Positions 6,544-11,595 of a stretch of DNA of 11,595 nt are shown in pieces. The position numbers and the translations under genes are program-made. The notes beneath the pieces are model-generated. The model searched no databases. It was not told the origin of the DNA and saw only the letters and a program-made list of their open reading frames with translations. The DNA is taken from assembly GCA_964355425.1 (NCBI GenBank), contig CAYHDN010000027.1, forward strand, positions 1 through 11,595, written 5' to 3'. The DNA comes from CAYHDN01 sp964355425. GTDB taxonomy: Bacteria > Patescibacteriota > UBA1384 > XYA2-FULL-43-10 > CAINNR01. How positions within the stretch are numbered: the stretch's first letter is position 1; each line of letters starts with the position of its first letter.

Positions 6544-6663
6544 TCAGAGAGCTACAATCCCCAGTACTAAGAGAATGACTAGTAGCAAGTACAGTGCCCA
6601 ACCGAACAGCATCATGCCGGCACTATTGCTACCTGTCATCATGCTCGAATTCATTCCCATCAT
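6544..6663 (-). CDS. Met-rich single-pass membrane microprotein (paralogue 2), possibly cut short by TGA
   Basis: The 39-aa product begins MMGMNSSMMTGSNSAGMMLF, followed by a hydrophobic helix. It aligns along its whole length with the 45-aa microprotein at 1546-1683, including the GMMxFGW junction. Seven of its 39 residues are Met. AGGA lies 7 nt before the first ATG, and the gene starts 16 nt after the DUF5676 stop, so the two are co-transcribed. The frame ends at TGA (6544-6546), but the codons after it read KYISK then TAA (6526-6528), matching the KYMQK tail of the paralogue. Either this copy lost its tail to a nonsense change, or the TGA is read through. A role in extracytoplasmic Cu(I) binding is inferred. 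Confidence 0.8.
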   Translation of the reverse strand: MMGMNSSMMTGSNSAGMMLFGWALYLLLVILLVLGIVAL

Positions 6664-6679
6664 CAATATTCCTGTAAAC

Positions 6680-6943
6680 TTATTTTTTAACAATCGCCCG
6701 ATAAATTAAGACGAAAATCCAAGTTGCAATATAAGCGGCAACAAAAGATGTTAGCATCCCCAAAATTATTTTTCCCACAGTTGCAGTTTCTGGTGCCCAT
6801 ACCGAGCTAAAATTGAGCCCGTGAAACCAGAGCTGAAAGAAAGATTTGGTGAATGACGGGAATAGCTTCACCGACAAAGCGCAAAGTAAATAAATAACTT
6901 CGATAAATATCGCCACTGCCAAAGGTGTTTTTTTTCTGTCCAT
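6680..6943 (-). CDS. Small two-helix membrane protein, DUF5676 family
   Basis: The 87-aa protein has hydrophobic segments at about 8-27 and 56-82 and a central LFPSFTKSFFQLWFHGLNFS stretch. That stretch matches the family pattern I recall for DUF5676 ('LxPxxxxxFFxxLFHGxDLS', then a WxF.WIYR-like end). The function is unknown, and members often sit beside copper or heavy-metal export genes, as here. A strong AGGAGG ribosome-binding site lies 6 nt before the ATG. It is first in a unit with Met-rich microprotein 2. Its promoter lacks a site resembling the three CsoR operators, so it may be expressed independently of copper, or transcripts from it may continue into csoR, since no terminator is evident between them. 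Confidence 0.85.
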   Translation of the reverse strand: MDRKKTPLAVAIFIEVIYLLCALSVKLFPSFTKSFFQLWFHGLNFSSVWAPETATVGKIILGMLTSFVAAYIATWIFVLIYRAIVKK

Positions 6944-6981
6944 TTTTTCCTCCTAATTAATTTTTTCTCTCTCTGGCTCTG

Positions 6982-6990
6982 ATTATATCA
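6982..6990 (-). promoter_or_regulatory. Extended -10 promoter of the DUF5676 unit
   Basis: TGATATAAT on the minus strand is a perfect extended -10 (TGnTATAAT) with no recognisable -35. It lies about 38 nt upstream of the DUF5676 start and faces away from the identical elements serving the dehydrogenase. Confidence 0.6.
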
Positions 6991-7023
6991 TAATATTTCA
7001 AATTAAATTTTAAAATTTTAGTC

Positions 7024-7042
7024 TGATATAATGTGATATAAT
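7024..7042 (+). promoter_or_regulatory. Tandem extended -10 elements of the dehydrogenase gene
   Basis: TGATATAAT occurs twice, at 7024-7032 and 7034-7042, offset by exactly 10 bp (one helical turn). Each fits the TGnTATAAT extended -10 consensus and neither has a good -35. The second lies 39 nt before the start codon. Confidence 0.6.
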
Positions 7043-7081
7043 TAGTGTAATACATTAAATTCATAATAACTGGAGGTTTCT

Positions 7082-7831
7082 ATGAGGTTAGAAAATAAAG
7101 TAGCAATAATTACTGGTGCCGGGTCGGGGATCGGCAAAGCGTCGGCGATACTATTTGCCAAAGAGGGGGCGAAAGTTGTTGTTGCTGATTGGGTAGAGGA
7201 AGGCGGAAATCAAACTGTTGCGGAAATAAAAGCTGCCGGTGGCGAGGCGATATTTATAAAAACCGATGTTTCAAAATCAGCTGATATTGACGCAATGATT
7301 TCGACTTGTGTTTCGACTTTCGGAAAATTAGATATTCTATTCAATAATGCCGGTGTTGCTCCGATGGGCAAAATTGAAGATTTCTCCGAGGCGGATTGGC
7401 AAAAAGTCATTGATGTTGATTTGAAAGGTGTCTTTCTCGGCTGTAAGCGGGCGATTCCGGAGATGGAAAAACAGGGCCGCGGGAAAATTATTTCAACCGC
7501 TTCTATCGCCGGCATGGTTGGTTTTGATGCAATTTCCGGTTACTGCGCGGCAAAAGGTGGAGTAATAAATTTGACTCGGGAGTTATCCCTAGAATGTGCG
7601 CCGAAGAAAATTAATGTCAATGCGATTGCGCCGGGAGTAATCGAGACGGCAATGACCAAGGATATTTTGGCTGACCCCGAGCAGAAAAAGGGCATGCAAG
7701 CAGGCACTCCTTATCCACGGCTGGGCAAACCGGAGGATATCGCTTTTGCCGCGCTTTATCTGGCCTCCGATGAATCCGATTTCGTCACCGGCCATACACT
7801 TGTTGTTGATGGAGGTTGGACGGCAAAATAA
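7082..7831 (+). CDS. Classical short-chain dehydrogenase/reductase (NAD-type)
   Basis: The protein is 249 aa, the standard length. The Rossmann cofactor motif TGAGSGIG is at 11-18. D36 at the end of the second beta strand (VVVAD) favours NAD(H) over NADP(H). NNAG is at 88-91, and the catalytic residues are S141, Y154 and K158 (YxxxK). The position usually held by the fourth catalytic residue, Asn, in 'xNLxG' is Asp here (DLKG, D113). The PG motif (184-185) and a C-terminal VVDGGW complete the fold. The substrate cannot be read from the sequence, and FabG-like ketoacyl reductase, glucose dehydrogenase and other alcohol dehydrogenase roles are all possible. GGAGG (7072-7076) lies 5 nt before the ATG. 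It appears monocistronic, bounded by its own promoter and a strong terminator. No link to the copper island is visible beyond adjacency. Confidence 0.95.
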   Translation: MRLENKVAIITGAGSGIGKASAILFAKEGAKVVVADWVEEGGNQTVAEIKAAGGEAIFIKTDVSKSADIDAMISTCVSTFGKLDILFNNAGVAPMGKIEDFSEADWQKVIDVDLKGVFLGCKRAIPEMEKQGRGKIISTASIAGMVGFDAISGYCAAKGGVINLTRELSLECAPKKINVNAIAPGVIETAMTKDILADPEQKKGMQAGTPYPRLGKPEDIAFAALYLASDESDFVTGHTLVVDGGWTAK

Positions 7832-7885
7832 CGCACACGGATTTTGTACACGGATTGGCACGGAAAAAAATATAAAATATTGTTG

Positions 7886-7912
7886 CAAAAATCTCCCGAC
7901 GGGAGATTTTTG
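7886..7912. terminator. Intrinsic terminator after the dehydrogenase
   Basis: CAAAAATCTCCC (7886-7897) pairs perfectly over 12 bp with GGGAGATTTTTG (7901-7912) around a 3-nt loop. The fold resembles the terminator at 1691-1722. It ends only 13 nt before the glycosylase start codon. Confidence 0.85.
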
Positions 7913-7925
7913 TTATCATAAGTTT

Positions 7926-8483
7926 ATGAAATTAAAAAGAGAATTTTTTGATCGAGATACATTAGTTGTCGCCAAAGAATTATTGGGCAAGGTGATTGTT
8001 CGGCATGCCGGCGGTCAAATTATCAAGGTCAGAATTGTCGAAACTGAAGCTTATTGTGGGGCGGAAGATAAAGCTTGCCATGCTCGTCATGGACGTACTA
8101 AGCGCAATGAACCGATGTGGGGAAAGGCCGGAGTTACTTATATTTATCTTTGTATGGGACTTTGGAATTTATTGAATATTGTGACGAAATCCGAAGGCGA
8201 GCCGGAAGCGGTGCTAATCCGTGGGATAATTCCGCTGACCGATACTGGTGAGAACTTCAAGACTTATGGCCCCGGCAACACTACAAGATATTTGAAAATC
8301 GATCGAAAATTAGACAATTTAGATACAATATATAGTAGTGAACTTTGGCTCGAGAACGACGGGTTTGAGGTATTAAAAGAAGATATTAAAACTGCCTCAC
8401 GCATCGGTATCGCTTACTCCGTCGAGTACAAGAATAAACCCTGGCGATTTATACTAAAAGCGTTACAGAAAATAATTGAATAA
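7926..8483 (+). CDS. 3-methyladenine DNA glycosylase, AAG/MPG family
   Basis: This 185-aa base-excision repair enzyme removes alkylated purines such as 3-methyladenine. The active-site block VETEAYCGAEDKACHARHG is at 38-56. E41 corresponds to the catalytic Glu125 of human AAG, with Y43 and H52 matching Tyr127 and His136. LIRG (97-100), the YGPGN segment (114-118) and RIGI (159-162) are family features. At the position of the human DNA-intercalating Tyr162 this protein has Met77 (TYIYLCMGLW). ATG 7926 is chosen because homologues begin about here (FFDRDTLVVAKELLGK) and because the upstream frame crosses the terminator. No Shine-Dalgarno is seen and only 13 nt separate the start from the terminator hairpin. 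Translation may be leaderless or depend on readthrough. Confidence 0.93.
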   Translation: MKLKREFFDRDTLVVAKELLGKVIVRHAGGQIIKVRIVETEAYCGAEDKACHARHGRTKRNEPMWGKAGVTYIYLCMGLWNLLNIVTKSEGEPEAVLIRGIIPLTDTGENFKTYGPGNTTRYLKIDRKLDNLDTIYSSELWLENDGFEVLKEDIKTASRIGIAYSVEYKNKPWRFILKALQKIIE

Positions 8484-8504
8484 CATTAAAATTTGAATAA
8501 CATT
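8476..8504. repeat. Short direct repeat at the glycosylase stop codon
   Basis: TTGAATAACATT occurs at 8476-8487 and again at 8493-8504, with 5 bp between. The first copy spans the glycosylase TAA. It looks like a small local duplication, and no function is evident. Confidence 0.5.
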
Positions 8505-8535
8505 GTTTCGACACCATCAAAATATATACTCAAGA

Positions 8536-8575
8536 TGTATACAGAAACAAAACGATCGTTTATTTTTTGTATACA
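8536..8575. promoter_or_regulatory. Tripartite palindrome A, 3' side of the PaaX/Cas2-like gene
   Basis: The 40-bp imperfect palindrome is TGTATAC, 7 nt, AAACGATCGTTT (8550-8561), 7 nt, GTATACA. The outer GTATAC boxes are centred exactly 16 bp either side of the central dyad. It ends 1 bp from the stop codon of the minus-strand regulator. It shares its architecture and central 12 bp with palindrome B. It is likely a protein-binding site or element boundary. It lacks a T-tract and so is not a typical terminator. Confidence 0.75.
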
Positions 8576-8576
8576 T

Positions 8577-9119
8577 TTAATAATTCAATTCATCAATAAA
8601 CAACCTTTTCAAGTGGTCATTGATATTGGTTTTATTCGTGATGATATATGCGACATATTTGGTTATTTGTAACTCATTAATTATTAACTCTATTTGATCA
8701 GCGACAATAAATGGGCATGTCCAGAGGCTTTTTTGAACCTGTTTATATCCAATCCTCTTAATCGATCGGCGAAATTGATTCCGTTTTTCTTTCAGATTTT
8801 CCGGTATATCCCAAGATAACAGCCTCCATTTTCCATCTATGCGCTTATCATCCGAATTTTCCAGTAACTTGATTCTGCCTTTTGTGGTCAATTCAACAGA
8901 ATTTGATTTACGATCGATCTTGATATATCCGCTTCTCTCAAGACTCTGCAGATTATTTCGATATCGTCGCGGATCCCCGCTTAAATAGGTTGTTTCGCGT
9001 TTCAGTTTTTCGTAACTAATAAAATACAGCCCTTCGTCAACGAGTTCAGCAATTTCTCCAAGAATTTGCAAAACTTTCGTTAGCGCCTTTTTGCCTTTAT
9101 ATAAATATTTTCTCATCAT
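8577..9119 (-). CDS. PaaX-like regulator: winged helix fused to a Cas2-like domain
   Basis: The protein is 180 aa. Residues about 15-90 look like a winged helix-turn-helix (NNLQSLERSGYIKIDRK as recognition helix and wing, followed by LTTKGR). Residues about 96-175 form a Cas2-like ferredoxin fold, recognisable from KWRLLSWDIPENLKEKRNQF, then GYKQVQKSLW (124-133). This is the same pattern as the Cas2 core and the central domain of PaaX-type repressors. No CRISPR array or other cas gene is present, so a transcriptional regulator is much likelier than an adaptation nuclease. The first of two adjacent ATGs lies 2 bp from palindrome B, which contains a promoter (TTGAAA, 17 bp, TATACT). The mRNA would start about at the ATG, so it may be leaderless. 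Identical palindromes on both flanks suggest autoregulation or a compact mobile or selfish unit. Confidence 0.85.
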   Translation of the reverse strand: MMRKYLYKGKKALTKVLQILGEIAELVDEGLYFISYEKLKRETTYLSGDPRRYRNNLQSLERSGYIKIDRKSNSVELTTKGRIKLLENSDDKRIDGKWRLLSWDIPENLKEKRNQFRRSIKRIGYKQVQKSLWTCPFIVADQIELIINELQITKYVAYIITNKTNINDHLKRLFIDELNY

Positions 9120-9121
9120 GT

Positions 9122-9167
9122 AATAGTATACAAAAACTAAACGATCGTTTCAATTTTGTATACTATT
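9122..9167. promoter_or_regulatory. Tripartite palindrome B, 5' side of the PaaX/Cas2-like gene
   Basis: The 46-bp imperfect palindrome is AATAGTATAC, 7 nt, AAACGATCGTTT (9139-9150), 7 nt, GTATACTATT. Only three inner base pairs are mismatched. The GTATAC boxes sit 16 bp from the dyad, exactly as in palindrome A. It encloses the regulator's promoter, so binding would shut off the gene. Confidence 0.8.
9125..9153 (-). promoter_or_regulatory. Promoter of the PaaX/Cas2-like gene
   Basis: On the minus strand TTGAAA (9148-9153), 17 bp and TATACT (9125-9130) lie wholly inside palindrome B. The predicted start point falls within 1-2 nt of the ATG at 9119. Confidence 0.65.
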
Positions 9168-9356
9168 CAACAAGCATTGAACGAAAACAAACGATTGCTG
9201 GGTTTCGTTGGGTTATATCAGGTTATATCGGTTGGAATAGAGTTGAGAATAGAATTAAGATAAAAAACCTACTTGTGTTGTAATGAGGGGATAATCTGTA
9301 TTTTATTTAGATAATGATTTTGATTTGCGCTTGAAGGTGTTTCCAACAAAAGGATT
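9168..9356. other. Non-coding gap with short degenerate repeats
   Basis: No convincing gene is visible between palindrome B and the terminator at 9357. The stretch holds a tandem GGTTATATC(A/G) pair at 9211-9230 and an inverted AACGAAA...TTTCGTT around 9180-9208. It also has a GTTGGAATAG / GTTGAGAATAG near-repeat just after. None matches a known element that I can name. Confidence 0.4.
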
Positions 9357-9381
9357 AAAAAAAGCGGGTCTCGCGACCCGC
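9357..9381 (-). terminator. Intrinsic terminator of the 84-aa gene
   Basis: On the minus strand GCGGGTC (9375-9381) pairs with GACCCGC (9364-9370) around a 4-nt loop, followed by seven T residues (9363-9357). It is a textbook terminator 35 nt after the stop codon of the 84-aa frame. Confidence 0.9.
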
Positions 9382-9416
9382 GGAGATACGTTTTGGGCGG
9401 AAGTTGAAGTCAGTGA

Positions 9417-9671
9417 TCATTTCGAAGCGAGGTTTGGTTGTTCGAGCAGCCAACGGGCCGCATCCTGCCCAGCCCCTCTTGACCTCCTTACTAGCTTGAC
9501 CAGATTCTTGATGCTACTAGCTGACCAGCCCTTTTTGCCCTTGAAGCTTACGAGGTAGTATGCTGGGCACTCACCTTCAATCTGAACGGTGAGAACCACA
9601 ACCCCGAGCTCATAGTCATCGGAGTGAAGTACTGCCATGCGCTTCTCCAGTAAGCCTTCGGTACTAAACAT
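9417..9671 (-). CDS. Unrecognised small soluble protein (84 aa)
   Basis: I do not recognise this protein. It begins MFSTEGLLEKRMAVLHSDDY, followed by a beta-rich section (ELGVVVLTVQIEGECPAYYLVSF), GKKGWSASSIKNLVKLVRR and a C-terminal Gly/Ala/Arg part. It has no membrane segment, signal or metal motif. Three independent signals support a real gene: a consensus promoter (TTGACT, 16 bp, TATAAT) at 9734-9761, a possible ribosome-binding site AAAGGA about 10-11 nt before the ATG, and a strong terminator just after it. It ends in TGA, unlike the TAA/TAG stops of the securely identified genes here. Its codon use is more GC-rich than that of the copper genes. The strong signals suggest a well-expressed small protein. 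Confidence 0.65.
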   Translation of the reverse strand: MFSTEGLLEKRMAVLHSDDYELGVVVLTVQIEGECPAYYLVSFKGKKGWSASSIKNLVKLVRRSRGAGQDAARWLLEQPNLASK

Positions 9672-9733
9672 GGGGTATCATCCTTTCTTTATTCGTCGCC
9701 TGTCGGCAGGCATAATCTCGAGGAAGTGGCTAA

Positions 9734-9761
9734 ATTATAGCAAAAAATACTTAAAAGTCAA
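9734..9761 (-). promoter_or_regulatory. Strong promoter of the 84-aa gene
   Basis: On the minus strand TTGACT (9756-9761), 16 bp, TATAAT (9734-9739), with TG one base upstream of the -10 (extended -10). The roughly 55-nt leader can form a small hairpin, GCCTG/CAGGC with loop CCGA. Confidence 0.8.
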
Positions 9762-9879
9762 GATCGGTAAAGATTAATTTGCGAATATACTTTTTGAGAC
9801 TGAAAAGTGTTGACCCATTCGGCGGATTTAATAGGCTCACTGTAGGCATGCTCAGGGTCGCGTCAAAATGAATTTTGGC

Positions 9880-9908
9880 TTGACATCAGAAAATTGTTTT
9901 GATACGAT
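9880..9908 (+). promoter_or_regulatory. Strong promoter of a leader-like transcript
   Basis: Consensus TTGACA (9880-9885), 17 bp, TACGAT (9903-9908). The predicted start is near 9915. It drives a plus-strand transcript carrying a 13-codon ORF and competing hairpins, ahead of the 23S gene. Confidence 0.7.
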
Positions 9909-9936
9909 CAATTCACACTCAACAAAGGAACAATTT

Positions 9937-9978
9937 ATGGTTAACTCTCGAAAAGTTAGAGAGGGGGAGGCAGGATAA
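9937..9978 (+). CDS. Candidate 13-aa leader peptide
   Basis: The frame encodes MVNSRKVREGEAG. Its ATG lies 7 nt after AAAGGA (9924-9929) and about 22 nt after the predicted transcription start. Its last codons and TAA (9976-9978) form the 5' arm of a long hairpin (9967-10017), so a translating ribosome would disrupt that hairpin. This is the layout of a translation-sensing leader. No run of one amino acid is present to indicate an inducer. It could also be a chance frame in a small non-coding RNA. Confidence 0.4.
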   Translation: MVNSRKVREGEAG

Positions 9979-10034
9979 TTCACTGACAATTTTTCGTTTG
10001 TCGGTTTTATCCGCCTCTTGGCGGAATTTTGTTT
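9967..10034 (+). promoter_or_regulatory. Mutually exclusive hairpins: possible attenuator or terminator
   Basis: Structure 1: GAGGC, an A bulge, GGATAA (9967-9978) pairs with TTATCCGCCTC (10007-10017), extended by CTGACAA (9983-9989) with TTGTCGG (9998-10004). That gives about 18 base pairs. Structure 2: TCCGCC (10010-10015) pairs with GGCGGA (10020-10025) around TCTT, followed by ATTTTGTTT, a modest terminator. Both need bases 10010-10015, so they exclude each other. A smaller CTCTC/GAGAG hairpin (9945-9963) lies inside the leader ORF. Confidence 0.45.
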
Positions 10035-10079
10035 CAAAAGGATGGTAACTATAAGATAGGGGCTTATAAGTTAAAATCC

Positions 10080-10109
10080 TTATCACGGACTTTAACAACT
10101 AAATATAAT
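10080..10109 (+). promoter_or_regulatory. Possible 23S-proximal promoter with an overlapping boxA-like motif
   Basis: TTATCA (10080-10085), 18 bp, TATAAT (10104-10109), with a second overlapping TATAAT at 10109-10114. The spacer contains GGACTTTAACAA (10087-10098), close to the rRNA antitermination boxA core CTTTAACAA. BoxA would only act in a transcript from the upstream promoter at 9880. The two readings compete. Confidence 0.3.
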
Positions 10110-10121
10110 ATAATTTCACAA

Positions 10122-10156
10122 ATCTTCTTTATCTGCGCCGAGCAAATGAAGAAGAT
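10122..10156 (+). other. Hairpin in the pre-23S region
   Basis: ATCTTCTT (10122-10129) pairs with AAGAAGAT (10149-10156). An inner TGC/GCA pair is also possible. It lies just after the possible proximal promoter, with no T-tract. It may be part of the precursor rRNA structure. Confidence 0.4.
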
Positions 10157-10272
10157 AGATATTAAATTCTTCCGTAAAAAATCGCCGAAACGAAATACAT
10201 TAAAGGCATATTTCGTGGAAGCAAACAATTATTGCTTTATCGAAAGATATAGGTCAGTAGTTGCTAGTCAAA

Positions 10273-10308
10273 TTCCAGCACTATTTTGCTTGCAAAAGAG
10301 CGCTGGAA
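10273..10308 (+). other. Long imperfect hairpin preceding 23S
   Basis: TTCCAGC (10273-10279) pairs with GCTGGAA (10302-10308). Inside, CT/AG and TTTTG/CAAAA close a CTTG loop. There is no T-tract downstream. It is a candidate precursor-processing structure. Confidence 0.5.
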
Positions 10309-10323
10309 AAAGTTAAATTCAAC

Positions 10324-10349
10324 CCGCCTCGACTCGGTCGAGCCGAGGC

Positions 10350-10351
<2 letters not shown>
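10324..10351 (+). other. GC-rich hairpin overlapping the expected 23S 5' end
   Basis: CCGCCTCG (10324-10331) pairs with CGAGGCGG (10344-10351), with CTC/GAG nested inside. Counting back from the conserved GGTGGATGCC places the mature 23S 5' end near 10344, so the 3' arm coincides with the bases expected to start helix 1. Confidence 0.6.

Positions 10352-11595
<1,244 letters not shown>

Noticed and set aside
7210..7888. Minus-strand frames across the dehydrogenase gene
   Set aside because: They are shadows of a strongly supported SDR coding sequence.
8577..9119. Cas2-like fold suggesting a CRISPR locus
   Set aside because: No spaced repeat array, cas1 or other cas gene is visible. The N-terminal winged helix makes it PaaX-type.
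10029..10316. 95-codon plus-strand frame upstream of 23S
   Set aside because: It has no ribosome-binding site and low-complexity composition. It overlaps the terminator-like hairpin, the possible promoter and the pre-23S hairpins. No recognisable protein features.

Overview
The window reads as chromosomal DNA of a low-to-moderate-GC bacterium, most likely a member of the Candidate Phyla Radiation (Patescibacteria). This lineage call is inference. It rests on many very small proteins, a PaaX/Cas2-like small regulator, a 23S rRNA that has no 16S gene just upstream and carries an extra domain I segment, and hairpin terminators with A/T-flanked stems. Every clearly coding frame fits the standard genetic code.

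Left edge (1-360): a reading frame open from base 1 looks like the 3' end of a serine-type site-specific recombinase. It runs to 318 through the antisense strand of a tRNA-Ala(TGC) gene (187-262, minus) and is followed by a terminator-like hairpin. This looks like an integrated element abutting its tRNA target.

Copper island (366-6943): a plus-strand unit encodes a CopG/DUF411 protein, a membrane protein with a CPLC motif and a 45-aa Met-rich membrane microprotein. It ends in a bidirectional terminator (1691-1722). Converging on it from the minus strand are, in transcription order, a DUF5676 membrane protein, a second Met-rich microprotein, a CsoR-family repressor, an HMA/DsbD-like/double-cupredoxin fusion, a CopZ-like chaperone and a CopA Cu(+) ATPase. 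Three matching 19-bp palindromic sites lie at the promoters of copG, csoR and copZ-copA. They suggest one CsoR regulon covering sensing, chaperoning, export and redox or periplasmic handling of Cu(I).

Middle (6944-8483): divergent extended -10 promoters separate the DUF5676 unit from an NAD-type short-chain dehydrogenase. After a perfect 12-bp terminator hairpin comes an AAG/MPG-family 3-methyladenine DNA glycosylase.

Regulator unit (8536-9167): a winged-helix plus Cas2-like (PaaX-type) protein on the minus strand is bracketed at both ends by two long palindromes of identical architecture (GTATAC, 7 nt, AAACGATCGTTT, 7 nt, GTATAC). One contains the gene's own promoter.

Right part (9357-11595): an unrecognised 84-aa minus-strand protein has a strong promoter and a strong terminator. 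Next is a plus-strand leader-like unit with a consensus promoter, a 13-codon ORF and competing hairpins. It is followed by hairpin-rich DNA and then the 5' part (about 1.25 kb) of a 23S rRNA gene that runs off the window. The 23S has about 140 extra nucleotides in one domain I helix.
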